A stretch of 64,000 nucleotides of DNA from positions 1 to 64,000 of the forward strand of contig NZ_JADYVD010000033.1 of assembly GCF_020193575.1 (NCBI RefSeq), written 5' to 3'. The number at the start of each line of letters is the position of its first letter. The stretch's first letter is position 1. Source of the DNA: Ensifer sp. IC4062. GTDB lineage: Bacteria > Pseudomonadota > Alphaproteobacteria > Rhizobiales > Rhizobiaceae. This document shows, piece by piece, positions 17,258-25,704 of the stretch. Made by a program: the position numbers and the translations under genes. The notes under the pieces are model-generated. The model ran no database searches. It saw only the letters and a program-made list of their open reading frames with translations, and was not told the origin of the DNA.

Positions 17258-18289
17258 ATGGGCAGGCTGGTCAACGGAGTCTGGCAGGACGTCTGGTACG
17301 ACACCAAGTCGAAGAAGGGCCATTTCAAGCGCAGCGAGTCGCAGTTTCGCAACTGGATCACCGCCGATGGAGCGCCGGGGCCCTCCGGCGAAGGCGGCTT
17401 CGCGGCCGAGCCGGACCGCTACCACCTCTATGTCTCGCTTGCATGCCCTTGGGCGCATCGCACGTTGATTTTCCGCAAGCTCAAGAAGCTTGAGAACATC
17501 ATTTCGGTCTCTGTCGTCGATCCTTTGATGCTGTCCAATGGTTGGGAGTTCAAGGGCGACAACGGCGGCACCCTGGACCATCTCTTCGGTTCCGACGCGC
17601 TTTGGCAGATTTATACACGCGCCGACCCCAACTATTCCGGCCGCGTGACCGTGCCCGTGCTTTGGGATAAGAAGAAGAACACGATCGTCTCGAATGAATC
17701 GGCCGAAATGATCCGCATGTTCAATTCGGCCTTCGATCATCTGACCGGCTCGATCGAGGATTTCTGCCCCGCGGGACTGCGCGACGAGATCGACGAGATC
17801 AACGCACGCATCTACGACGCAGTAAACAACGGCGTCTACAAAGCCGGGTTCGCCACCAGCCAGCAGGCCTATGACGAGAGCGTCAAGGCCCTGTTTGCCA
17901 TGTTGGACGAGCTGGAAGGCCGTCTCGCCTCGCAGCGTTACCTTATGGGAGATCGGATCACGGAGGCCGACTGGCGGCTGTTCACGACGCTGGTCCGGTT
18001 CGATCCGGTTTACGTCGGCCACTTTAAATGCAACATCCGGCGCATTGCCGACTACCCGAACCTCTATGGATACCTACGCGATCTCTACCAGGTTCCGGGC
18101 GTGTCGGACACCGTGAACATGCACCACATTAAGAATCATTATTATCGCAGCCACACGATGATCAACCCGACAGGCATCGTGCCGGCGGGCCCGGTGGCTG
18201 ACCTTACGACGCCGCACGGGCGCGATCACCTCGATCGCGCGGCACTTCCAAACGAGACTGCAAGGCGCCTCACCGCCGGCACCCGCTGA
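17258..18289 (+). CDS. Glutathionyl-hydroquinone reductase (YqjG/ECM4-type GST)
   Basis: A 343-residue omega/xi-class glutathione transferase that reduces glutathionyl-hydroquinones using a catalytic Cys. The catalytic motif A-C-P-W-A-H-R-T is at about residue 67-74, and N-E-S-A-E-M-I-R-M holds the glutathione-binding Glu-Ser. The family's C-terminal Y-R-S-H-T-M-I-N-P-T-G-I-V-P is present. Length is typical (about 320-345). AAGGAGCTCAGGC before the ATG supports the start. It is convergent with the NUDIX gene, 3 bp apart. Confidence 0.93.
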   Translation: MGRLVNGVWQDVWYDTKSKKGHFKRSESQFRNWITADGAPGPSGEGGFAAEPDRYHLYVSLACPWAHRTLIFRKLKKLENIISVSVVDPLMLSNGWEFKGDNGGTLDHLFGSDALWQIYTRADPNYSGRVTVPVLWDKKKNTIVSNESAEMIRMFNSAFDHLTGSIEDFCPAGLRDEIDEINARIYDAVNNGVYKAGFATSQQAYDESVKALFAMLDELEGRLASQRYLMGDRITEADWRLFTTLVRFDPVYVGHFKCNIRRIADYPNLYGYLRDLYQVPGVSDTVNMHHIKNHYYRSHTMINPTGIVPAGPVADLTTPHGRDHLDRAALPNETARRLTAGTR

Positions 18290-18292
18290 CGC

Positions 18293-18814
18293 CTACCAGA
18301 ACGTGTCCGGCGCCTCCGTTCCGGCAAGTTCGGCGATCCGCCGGCGCGTCGCGGCGGTTGTGTCCTTCGGCAGATCGTCGAGCGCGAAGAAGTCGGCGGC
18401 GACTATCTCCAGATCGGGAACCTTCGGCCGTTGCTGACGGACATTGTCGCAACGAAAGAAGATGACGTGATCGCGCTTGCTGGTGCCCCGGTTGTAGTAG
18501 ACCTGCACCAGCAACGGCGGTGACGTGAGCTCCAGATTGCCTTCTTCTCTCAGTTCGCGGGCAAGCCCCTCCACCGCAGTCTCGTGGCGATCGAGGCCGC
18601 CGCCCGGCAGATGCCAGCCTGGAAGATAGGAATGCCTGACGAGGAAGATCCGGCCTTCGTCGTCGAAGCAGGCGGCGCGCACGCCAAGCGTCATGCCGCG
18701 TGAGAGCGCAAAGTAGGCATGTGCGAACCGCGTCAGCAGGCGAATTCGCCAGTTGCGCATTTCCGCCGGTCGCTGTTGTTTCAAAGACGTCTCCTTGCGG
18801 GCCGCGGCATTCAC
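18293..18814 (-). CDS. NUDIX hydrolase
   Basis: A 173-residue NUDIX protein with a canonical box: G-G-G-L-D-R-H-E, seven residues, then R-E-L-R-E-E-G. The preceding Y-L-P-G-W-H-L-P-G-G-G is typical of the MutT-like branch. The substrate is unknown. The 5' end could also be the ATG at 18760 (MRNWRIRLL); 18814 is kept for length. It is divergent from the metallophosphoesterase with only 58 bp between them, so their promoters overlap. Confidence 0.85.
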   Translation of the reverse strand: MNAAARKETSLKQQRPAEMRNWRIRLLTRFAHAYFALSRGMTLGVRAACFDDEGRIFLVRHSYLPGWHLPGGGLDRHETAVEGLARELREEGNLELTSPPLLVQVYYNRGTSKRDHVIFFRCDNVRQQRPKVPDLEIVAADFFALDDLPKDTTAATRRRIAELAGTEAPDTFW

Positions 18815-18872
18815 CCGAAATCGTTACAATCTGGTGATTCCACTCCGATGGAATATGCGCTAGACGAGGGCG

Positions 18873-19775
18873 ATGTTCAAACTTGCGCATATTTCGGACG
18901 TTCATCTCGGACCTTTGCCGGATCTGTCCCTGAGGGAACTTGCTTCCAAGCGGATCACCGGCTTCGTCAACTGGCACAGGAATCGGGCGCACCACCTCTT
19001 CGCCGGCACGCTGGATTGTCTGATGGCGGATATCCAGAGGCGCAAGCCGGACCATCTGGCGATCACCGGCGACCTCGTGAATCTCGCCTCCTCCCTGGAG
19101 ATCGCGGCCGTGACTGAGTGGCTTGCGGAGGCAGGCGACCCCGCGGACATCTCCGTCGTGCCGGGCAACCACGACGCCTATGTCCCGGGTGCCTACGAGA
19201 AGACGACGCGCGCCTGGTATCCCTACATGCGCAGCGACGAGGGTCCGTTCGGTTGGATCCGGGATCATCATTGCTTTCCCTACGTGCGCGTGCGCGGCCC
19301 CGTGGCACTCATCGGCTGCTCGACCGCCGTAGCCACGCCACCCTTCGCCGCGAGCGGCTACTTCGGTCAGCGACAGGCGCGCGCGACCGTCGATCTGCTG
19401 AAGGCGGCAGGCGAGGCCGGCCTCTTCCGGGTCGTGCTGATCCATCATCCGCCGATCCGTGGCGCGACCTCCATGCACAAGCGCATGATCGGCATTCGCC
19501 GCTTCGCAGCGACCATCTCGTCCGGCGGCGCCGAACTGGTGTTGCATGGCCATACCCATCTCAATACGGTTTACTACCTGAAGGGACAGACCGCGCCGGT
19601 GCCGGTCGTCGGCATTGCCTCTGCGTCGCAGGGGCCAGGCGGCAGCAAGCCGGCAGCCGCCTATAATCTTTTCTCGATAGCGGGCGAGTCCGGCAAGTGG
19701 CATCTCAGCCGCGAGCGCTACATGCTCAATGCGGACGGGACCGGAGTCGAACACGCAGAAACCACCTTTTTTTAA
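18873..19775 (+). CDS. Calcineurin-like metallophosphoesterase
   Basis: A 300-residue dimetal phosphoesterase. The metal-binding blocks are all visible: A-H-I-S-D-V-H-L-G at residues 5-13, T-G-D-L-V-N, P-G-N-H-D-A-Y, H-H-P-P and H-G-H-T-H-L-N. No signal peptide or TM segment is seen, so it is cytoplasmic. It resembles 3',5'-cAMP phosphodiesterase-like or UDP-sugar/nucleotide phosphoesterases, but the substrate cannot be assigned from sequence. Confidence 0.92.
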   Translation: MFKLAHISDVHLGPLPDLSLRELASKRITGFVNWHRNRAHHLFAGTLDCLMADIQRRKPDHLAITGDLVNLASSLEIAAVTEWLAEAGDPADISVVPGNHDAYVPGAYEKTTRAWYPYMRSDEGPFGWIRDHHCFPYVRVRGPVALIGCSTAVATPPFAASGYFGQRQARATVDLLKAAGEAGLFRVVLIHHPPIRGATSMHKRMIGIRRFAATISSGGAELVLHGHTHLNTVYYLKGQTAPVPVVGIASASQGPGGSKPAAAYNLFSIAGESGKWHLSRERYMLNADGTGVEHAETTFF

Positions 19776-19937
19776 GGCTCGGTCTGTCCGTAACGTCGAC
19801 AGCCTTCCAGGAAAATTCCGCTCGCGCCCGAATAATTTGACATGCCTGTGCGTCATATTGCGGTTCGGGTTCGGCAGCCGGGGGCGCACGTGCGTCAGTC
19901 GGTTGCCGGCCGCGCTGCGCCCAGGGAGACAGGCACG

Positions 19938-20483
19938 ATGTTCCGGAAGACCACTTTCTTTGTTCTTGCTGCATTTATGGCTTCGATCGCGGGCCAGTCG
20001 GCGATGGCCGTCGGCGACACCAGCGAGCCGCCGCGCAAGACCAAGACAAGCACCCAATGCAAGAACGGCAAGATCTGGGATGCGCGCAAGGGCCAGTGCG
20101 TCAACGCGAAGAAAAGCGGCCTCAGCGACGACGTCCTGTTCGAAGCCGCGCGCGAGCTTGCCTATGCCGGCCAGTACGACAATGCGATCAAGGTGCTCGA
20201 AGCCGTAAGCGACCAACGTAGCGCCCGCGTGCTCAACTATCTCGGCTACGCCAATCGCAAGGCCGGGCGCATGGAGCTCGGCATGCAGTACTACAGACGC
20301 GCGCTTCAGGCCGACGAGAACTATATTCTCGCCCGGTCCTATCTCGGCCAAGCCCTGGTCGAGCAAGGACGGATCGACGAGGCCAAGGTGCAGCTCGTCG
20401 AGATTCGCGATCGTGGCGGCGAAAACACCTGGGCCTACAGAGCTCTGCTTCAATCTCTCGGCGGCATCCGTCATCATTACTGA
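19938..20483 (+). CDS. Secreted TPR repeat protein
   Basis: A 181-residue exported protein: signal peptide with cleavage-like A-M-A at about residue 22, a short segment with two Cys (T-Q-C-K-N-G and K-G-Q-C) that could form a disulfide, then two to three TPR units (A-Y-A-G-Q-Y-D-N-A-I-K-V-L; Y-L-G-Y-A-N-R-K-A-G-R; S-Y-L-G-Q-A-L-V-E-Q-G-R). The start at 19938 gives a clean signal peptide after AGGGAGACAGGCACG. It lies before the ECF sigma gene and could belong to its signalling, which is only a positional hint. Confidence 0.8.
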   Translation: MFRKTTFFVLAAFMASIAGQSAMAVGDTSEPPRKTKTSTQCKNGKIWDARKGQCVNAKKSGLSDDVLFEAARELAYAGQYDNAIKVLEAVSDQRSARVLNYLGYANRKAGRMELGMQYYRRALQADENYILARSYLGQALVEQGRIDEAKVQLVEIRDRGGENTWAYRALLQSLGGIRHHY

Positions 20484-20485
20484 TA

Positions 20486-20518
20486 GGCTGCAGCGTCCGT
20501 TGCGCGTCCGGCGCTGTA
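20486..20518. repeat. Short mosaic repeat fragment, copy 4
   Basis: GCAGCGTCCG, TTGCGCGTCC and GGCGCTGTAG form an inverted GC-rich module like that of the larger copies. It lies just after the TPR gene stop and may also serve as a transcript end. Confidence 0.45.
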
Positions 20519-20676
20519 GGCGAGCAGGACAGCCCTCTCCGTCGCAGGCTGCGGCCGCGAGGCAATGGGAAACTGACGCCGAAACGCAAAAACCTGTTTC
20601 CGTTCCGGCTCTTCCCTTGCAGACTTCGGATCAAATGTTTCATATCATTGGGTAGTGCATTTCGCACCGCGAATAG

Positions 20677-21228
20677 ATGCCCGATCCGGTACGTCTCATT
20701 GGAAGAGCAATGCGCCCAGCGGCAGAGACGAAAGACTTCAGACGGGATTTGGTCAGCCTGCTGCCCAAGTTGCGCCGCTTTGCGCTGACGCTGACGCGCA
20801 ACGCCAATGATGCCGATGACCTCGTTCAGGAGGCTTGCGAGCGGGCGATCGCACGCAGCCACTTGTGGAATGGGGACGGCCGGCTGGAAAGCTGGGTCTA
20901 TGCCATGACACGCAATCTCTGGGTCGATGAAGTCCGCAAGCGCAAAGTCCGCGCCGGGGGCGGAGCCGTCGACATTTTCGACCAGAGCGAGTTGCGTGTG
21001 GAGGCTGTTGCCGAAAAGGCGGTCTTTGCCAACCAACTGCAGAAGATGATTTTATCCATGCCGGAAGGTCTTGCTAGCGTCTTCCTGCTCATCAACGTCG
21101 AAGGTCACAGCTACCGCGAGACCGCAGATATCCTCGGCGTTCCGATCGGCACCGTGATGAGCAGGCTGTCCACCGCCCGCCTGCGGCTCGCGGCCATGCT
21201 GTCCGAGAATACCGAAAGGAGGGCCTGA
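20677..21228 (+). CDS. ECF-family RNA polymerase sigma factor
   Basis: A 183-residue extracytoplasmic-function sigma factor. Region 2 is visible as N-A-N-D-A-D-D-L-V-Q-E-A-C-E-R-A and W-V-Y-A-M-T-R-N-L-W-V-D-E-V-R-K, region 4 as G-H-S-Y-R-E-T-A-D-I-L-G-V-P-I-G-T-V-M-S-R-L. A membrane anti-sigma gene follows within 3 bp, so the pair responds to an envelope or oxidative cue. The start could also be the ATG at 20710, nearer the conserved part; upstream of 20677 no strong ribosome site is seen. I cannot say which rhizobial rpoE number it is. Confidence 0.92.
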   Translation: MPDPVRLIGRAMRPAAETKDFRRDLVSLLPKLRRFALTLTRNANDADDLVQEACERAIARSHLWNGDGRLESWVYAMTRNLWVDEVRKRKVRAGGGAVDIFDQSELRVEAVAEKAVFANQLQKMILSMPEGLASVFLLINVEGHSYRETADILGVPIGTVMSRLSTARLRLAAMLSENTERRA

Positions 21229-21231
21229 CCA

Positions 21232-22059
21232 TTGCAGCAGACGACAGGTCACGCGCTTGAAGTTCGGTTGTCCGCCTATATCGACGGCGAGCTCGGCGAC
21301 GCAGAGAGAGCCGAGCTCGATGCTTTGCTGGCCCGTGATGAGGACGCCAAGGTCATACTCGATAAGCTGAAGGCCGGCAGCGCCTTTGGCAACAAGGCGT
21401 TCGAGGACTTTCTCCATGATCCGGTACCGCTGGCGCTGGTGCGTCAAATTAAGCAAGGATCCGGCATAAATCCGAGATCCGAGCGCGTCGCGACGGCCAA
21501 CCTGCCAGCGCGGACGGTTCGCGTCTGGCCGCGGGCGCTGGCCGCGGCCATGGCGCTATTGCTTCTCGGGGGCACCGCGGGTTACCTGGCCGGTAGCGCG
21601 CATTACGTCACCGAACCAGAAAGCGCCGCCCCCGCGCGCCCGTGGATCGATGAGATAGCCGACTATCATCGCATCTATTCCCGGCAGAAGGAGCACCTCG
21701 TCGAGGCACCTGCGTCGGACGGGCCGAAGATCGAGGCCTGGCTCGCCTCCAGTGTCGGCATCGGCTTCAAGACCCCGGATCTCGCAAGCAAGGGCCTTAC
21801 CTTCGAGGGAGCAAGGCTGTTGGTGGTTGACGGCCAGCCGGTCGGTCAGCTCGTCTACCGCGATCGAGAGGGCGATATCTACGCGATCTGCTTCCTCAAG
21901 CATGGCGACAAGCCGCCACCGGATCAGTTCCGCGAGGATATCCGCGACAATCTCGGACTGGTCTCCTGGCAGAAAGGCGATGCATCCCTGGTGGTCGTCG
22001 GCCCGTCCGCGGATGCTGGTCTCCGCGAGCTCGCAGAGGCCGTGGCGGCGAGCATCTGA
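21232..22059 (+). CDS. Membrane-anchored anti-sigma factor
   Basis: A 275-residue protein with an N-terminal anti-sigma motif (L-S-A-Y-I-D-G-E-L, about residues 10-18), one TM helix (A-L-A-A-A-M-A-L-L-L-L-G-G-T-A-G-Y-L, about 102-120) and a periplasmic domain of about 150 residues. The start is TTG at 21232: AAAGGAGGG lies 6-9 bp upstream, inside the end of the sigma gene, and no ATG fits. Unlike zinc anti-sigmas, no H-x3-C-x2-C motif is visible near the start, so a redox zinc switch is unlikely. Confidence 0.88.
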   Translation: MQQTTGHALEVRLSAYIDGELGDAERAELDALLARDEDAKVILDKLKAGSAFGNKAFEDFLHDPVPLALVRQIKQGSGINPRSERVATANLPARTVRVWPRALAAAMALLLLGGTAGYLAGSAHYVTEPESAAPARPWIDEIADYHRIYSRQKEHLVEAPASDGPKIEAWLASSVGIGFKTPDLASKGLTFEGARLLVVDGQPVGQLVYRDREGDIYAICFLKHGDKPPPDQFREDIRDNLGLVSWQKGDASLVVVGPSADAGLRELAEAVAASI

Positions 22060-22083
22060 CCACCACACGGTTTGCAAAATGAA

Positions 22084-22117
22084 AAAGCCGCGCGGTCCGA
22101 CGAACCAGCGCGGCTTT
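22084..22117. terminator. Bidirectional terminator between anti-sigma gene and leuA
   Basis: Perfect 10-bp stem AAAGCCGCGC (22084-22093) and GCGCGGCTTT (22108-22117) with a 14-nt loop. The A run on the left and T run on the right let it serve both the plus-strand sigma operon and the convergent leuA. Confidence 0.8.
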
Positions 22118-22143
22118 CCTGCATAGCCTGACGTTGGCGGTGC

Positions 22144-23853
22144 TTACACCGCCTTCATTTCCAGCACCCGGTTGGCCGCCGAGACGATCGCCTCTAGCGA
22201 TGCGGCGACGATATTGGTGTTGATGCCGACGCCGAACAGCGTGCCGCCGGGATATTCGACCTCGACATAGGCAATGGCCGCCGCATTCGAACCATGCTGC
22301 AGCGAGTGTTCCGAATAGTCAGCCACCGAAAGCTCGACACCGAGATAGATCGACAGCGCATTGATGAAGCCGTCGATCGGGCCCGTGCCCTTGCCCTCGA
22401 TCCGCTTGGTCTCACCCCTGTCGGTGATTTCCGCGGCAACCACACGCAGGCCCTTGTGCTCGCCGACCGGATAGGTGTGGTGGTCGACGAATTTCAGCCG
22501 CGCGTGGGGCTGCTCTACATAGCGCTCGAGGAAACGGGCATGGATGCGCTTCGACGGAAGTTCCTTGCCCTCTTCGTCGGTGATCCGCTGGATGTCCTCG
22601 CGGAACTCGACCTGCAGGTTGCGCGGCAGGTTGATGCCATAGTCTTCCTGAAGGATATAGGCGATGCCCCCCTTACCGGACTGGGAATTGATGCGGATGA
22701 TCGCCTCGTAGCTGCGGCCGACGTCGCGCGGGTCGATCGGCAAGTAGGGCACTTCCCAGAGCGGCTTGTTGGCCTGCTTGATCGCCTTCATGCCCTTGTT
22801 GATCGCGTCTTGGTGCGACCCGGAGAATGCCGTGTAGACGAGTTCGCCGACGTAAGGGTGGCGCTCCGGAATGACCATCTGGTTCGAATATTCGTAGACT
22901 TCCTTGATCCGCTCGATGTCGGAGCAATCGAGCTTGGGATCGACCCCTTGCGTGAACATGTTCAATGCCAGCGTCACCACATCGACGTTGCCGGTGCGCT
23001 CGCCATTACCGAAGAGCGTTCCCTCGACGCGGTCGGCGCCTGCCATCAGGCCCAGTTCGGTGGCGGCGATGCCCGTGCCGCGGTCGTTGTGCGGATGCAG
23101 CGAGATGATCAGGTTCTCGCGATTGTCGAGATTACGGCACATCCACTCGATCTGGTCGGCATAGATATTCGGCGTCGCCATCTCGACGGTCGAAGGCAGA
23201 TTGATGATCAGCTTGTTGTCCGGCGTCGGCCTGACGATTTCGGTGACGGCGTTGCAGATCTCCAGCGCCACTTCGAGCTCGGTGCCCGTGAAGCTTTCCG
23301 GCGAATATTCGAAGCGATAGCCGCCGCCGGCCTTGGCCGCCATGTCGGTAATCATCTTGGCGGCATCGGTCGCGATCTGCTTGATGCCGGCGACGTCCTT
23401 GCCGAACACCACGCGGCGCTGCAACTCGCTGGTCGAGTTGTAGAAATGAACGATCGGCTGATGGGCACCGCGGAGTGCCTCGAACGTGCGTGTGATCAGT
23501 TCCGGCCGGCATTGCACCAGCACCTGCAGGGACACGTCCGCCGGGACATTGCCCTCCTCCACGCACCAGCGTGCGAAGTCGAAATCGGTTTGCGAGGCAG
23601 ACGGGAAGCCTATCTCGATTTCCTTGAAGCCCATGTCGACCAGCAGGTGGAACATGCGCGCCTTGCGGTCGTGCCCCATCGGATCGACCAGCGCCTGGTT
23701 GCCGTCGCGCAGATCCACCGAGCACCAGATCGGCGCTTGCGCAATGGTCTTGGACGGCCACGTCCGGTCCGTGAGTGCGATCTGCGGGTAAGGCTGATAT
23801 TTCACCGCCGCCTCAGGCATGCCGGTCTTGATGGAATGCGATTTCAGAATCAT
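22144..23853 (-). CDS. leuA: 2-isopropylmalate synthase (long, LeuA2-type)
   Basis: A 569-residue enzyme joining acetyl-CoA and 2-ketoisovalerate, the first committed step to leucine. The catalytic domain shows W-C-S-V-D-L-R-D-G-N-Q-A-L, E-I-G-F-P-S-A-S and H-P-H-N-D-R-G-T-G (metal His). The C-terminal regulatory domain that binds leucine is present (G-K-G-T-G-P-I-D-G-F). The N-terminal extension with P-Y-P-Q-I-A-L-T-D-R-T-W-P belongs to the fungal/actinobacterial-like long form of about 560 aa. GAGAAG precedes the ATG at 23853. A long open frame on the opposite strand is a shadow of this gene. Confidence 0.96.
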   Translation of the reverse strand: MILKSHSIKTGMPEAAVKYQPYPQIALTDRTWPSKTIAQAPIWCSVDLRDGNQALVDPMGHDRKARMFHLLVDMGFKEIEIGFPSASQTDFDFARWCVEEGNVPADVSLQVLVQCRPELITRTFEALRGAHQPIVHFYNSTSELQRRVVFGKDVAGIKQIATDAAKMITDMAAKAGGGYRFEYSPESFTGTELEVALEICNAVTEIVRPTPDNKLIINLPSTVEMATPNIYADQIEWMCRNLDNRENLIISLHPHNDRGTGIAATELGLMAGADRVEGTLFGNGERTGNVDVVTLALNMFTQGVDPKLDCSDIERIKEVYEYSNQMVIPERHPYVGELVYTAFSGSHQDAINKGMKAIKQANKPLWEVPYLPIDPRDVGRSYEAIIRINSQSGKGGIAYILQEDYGINLPRNLQVEFREDIQRITDEEGKELPSKRIHARFLERYVEQPHARLKFVDHHTYPVGEHKGLRVVAAEITDRGETKRIEGKGTGPIDGFINALSIYLGVELSVADYSEHSLQHGSNAAAIAYVEVEYPGGTLFGVGINTNIVAASLEAIVSAANRVLEMKAV

Positions 23854-24361
23854 GTGCAGCTTCTCTTCGTCACTGGGGCGTGGCTTGCCACATGCAATAG
23901 CTGATCATCGAAGACATTACGATCGCTAACGCCGCGGGGTCGCGCCTTTTTGTTTCAGCTCTCTTGGGATTCGAGGAGCATCTGCCGGCTAGGCTTTTCG
24001 GCCGCCGGGCGCTCCTCAGCGAACCCGGCAACCGCGAATAAGGCCGAGAAGAAGAAGCGAGGCGAAGGCATGAGACGGCGCACGATTGTTATCGTGTCCG
24101 GGGAAGATCGCTGCGATCTTATGTGCCTTGGCCTGTATCATGGGGAAAGCCTATACACGGCTTGGCGCAGCGGAGCAAGGGAACTGATGCGCGAGGTGCA
24201 AACGCGCTTCTACCTTGAATTCCCCTCACCCTAAACCTCTCCCCGCGCGGGGAGAGGGAGCTTTGGATCGAAGCTCCCCCGCGTGTCCCGTCTTCCCTCA
24301 TGCAGGGAGACGGTGACGACAGGCGAATGAGGGGCCGATCCGGATCGCGAATCCGCCGAAA
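23854..24361. other. Intergenic region upstream of leuA with RIME-like element
   Basis: A 508-bp spacer between leuA and the clpP paralogue. It carries the palindromic element at 24222-24334 and presumably the leuA promoter. I looked for a leucine-rich leader peptide before leuA and saw none. A short plus-strand frame from 24070 is probably not a gene. Confidence 0.55.
24222..24334. repeat. RIME-like intergenic palindromic element, second copy
   Basis: Bounded by CCCCTCACCCT and its inverse TGAGGGG, with the internal hairpin CTCTCCCCGCGCGGGGAGAG near 24238 and the second pair CCGTCTTCCCTCATG / CAGGGAGACGG. It follows the end of the clpP paralogue (minus strand), where it could stabilise the 3' end of the mRNA. 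Confidence 0.65.
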
Positions 24362-24949
24362 TCAAATGTCGGCGATCGACGTGATGATCCGCGAAACGAG
24401 CCCGTAGTCCTTCGCTTCTTCCGCTCCGAGCCAGTAGTCGCGGTCGGTATCCTTGGCGATCTTCTCGACTGGCTGACCGGTTGCTGCGGAGAAGATCTTG
24501 TTGAGGCGCTCGTTCATCTTGAGGATTTCGCGTGCCTGGATTTCGATGTCGGAGGCCATGCCGCGTGTGCCGCCAGACGGTTGGTGCAGCAGAAAGCGCG
24601 TGTTCGGCAGGCAAAGGCGCCGCTCCTTCGGCGGACCGACATAGATCAGGGCGCCTGCCGAGGCGACCCAGCCGGTGCCGATCGTCCAGACCTTCGGCTT
24701 CACGAATTTGATCATGTCGTGAATGCTGTCGCCGGACTCGACGTGCCCGCCGGGCGAATTGACGAAAATGCGGATATCGTCATCACTGGCGGAAGCGAGC
24801 GCCACGAGCTGCGAGCAAACCTTCTGCGCCAGTTCCTGGGTGATCGTCCCGTAGATGAAAATCGAACGCGACTTGAAAAGGTTCGCCTCCGTTTCCTTGC
24901 CGAGCGGCAATTCGGTCTTCTTTTCTTCCTGTTCGTCGTCGTTCCGCAT
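24362..24949 (-). CDS. clpP: ClpP-family serine protease paralogue
   Basis: A 195-residue ClpP-type peptidase subunit. The chain has [10 protein letters not shown], the nucleophile region G-W-V-A-S-A-G-A-L (Ser in A-S-A rather than the usual A-S-M-G), [10 protein letters not shown] (catalytic His) and K-D-T-D-R-D-Y-W-L (Asp). The charged N-terminus E-E-K-K-T-E-L differs from the classical processed propeptide. It has no clpX or clpA beside it and is likely an accessory ClpP isoform, as rhizobia carry several. It probably mixes with or replaces the main ClpP under stress (inference). Confidence 0.9.
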   Translation of the reverse strand: MRNDDEQEEKKTELPLGKETEANLFKSRSIFIYGTITQELAQKVCSQLVALASASDDDIRIFVNSPGGHVESGDSIHDMIKFVKPKVWTIGTGWVASAGALIYVGPPKERRLCLPNTRFLLHQPSGGTRGMASDIEIQAREILKMNERLNKIFSAATGQPVEKIAKDTDRDYWLGAEEAKDYGLVSRIITSIADI

Positions 24950-25194
24950 TCTTCGGACTCCTCATGAAATGTCTTCAAAGTCAGATAATGCGACTCGACG
25001 GCGAAGACAATGCAAACAGGCGCTCGAAGACCGGGTTCAAATGATGGGCGCTGCCGCCATGGTAAATGTTGGAGGCGCAAACGCTGCTTGGACAGCGCGC
25101 GAAAGGCAAATAAGATCAGTGCGTCATGGAAGCGGCGCACCGCATGCGGCTCGCCTTCCAGCCGACCCTGATCGTTTTATGAGGCAAATCCAAA

Positions 25195-25704
25195 ATGCCG
25201 GTAATCCGCTGCGCCATGCCGCACGAGTTGGAAGCTCTTGCTCAGATTGGTCTATCCGCGTGGTGCAAGGGAATAAAGCCGCTTGTGCCAGCGCCAGTTG
25301 CGGCGAAGATCGAACGAAGCAATCCGTTCCTTCCGTTCCTACAGGAACTGGGTTCACGCGTTTTGGTCGCTGAAATCGATGGCGAACCGGCCGGCCTCGG
25401 GGCCTCCGAGCACGCAGATGACACCATCAGCGACATTTGGGTAGCCCCCGCCTTCGAAGGGCGAGGCGCCGGATCAGCCCTTATAAAGGCGCTTGAAACG
25501 CAGATTGCCAATCGTGGCTACACGAACGCTCGAATTCAAGTAGCGGCTGCGAACGAACGGGCGCTTCAGCTCTATGAGCATCTCGGTTACCGGTTGCTCT
25601 GGAGGAAGCTCGCGTTCGACCCCATACTAGAGACCGACCTTGAGAAGGTGGCCCTGTCCAAAGCACTCTTTCATCCCCAGGTCAGTGGATCCAGCCGGAG
25701 ATAG
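25195..25704 (+). CDS. GNAT N-acetyltransferase
   Basis: A 169-residue GNAT enzyme with V-A-P-A-F-E-G-R-G-A-G-S-A-L-I (acetyl-CoA loop, about residues 83-97) and N-E-R-A-L-Q-L-Y-E-H-L-G-Y. GAGG lies 9 bp before the ATG. Its last 34 bp overlap the end of the convergent APH-like gene, so both 3' ends are coding on both strands. The substrate is unknown; pairing with an aminoglycoside kinase-like gene makes an antibiotic role tempting but unproven. Confidence 0.85.
   Translation: MPVIRCAMPHELEALAQIGLSAWCKGIKPLVPAPVAAKIERSNPFLPFLQELGSRVLVAEIDGEPAGLGASEHADDTISDIWVAPAFEGRGAGSALIKALETQIANRGYTNARIQVAAANERALQLYEHLGYRLLWRKLAFDPILETDLEKVALSKALFHPQVSGSSRR

Noticed and set aside
22294-23904. A 536-codon open frame on the plus strand opposite leuA
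   Set aside because: It is a shadow frame of GC-rich coding DNA; leuA on the minus strand has full motif support and the antisense protein has none.
24070-24234. Possible 54-codon gene (MRRRTIVIVSG...) between leuA and the clpP paralogue
   Set aside because: It ends inside the RIME-like element, has no relatives that I recognise and weak upstream signals, although GAGGCGAAGGC precedes it.
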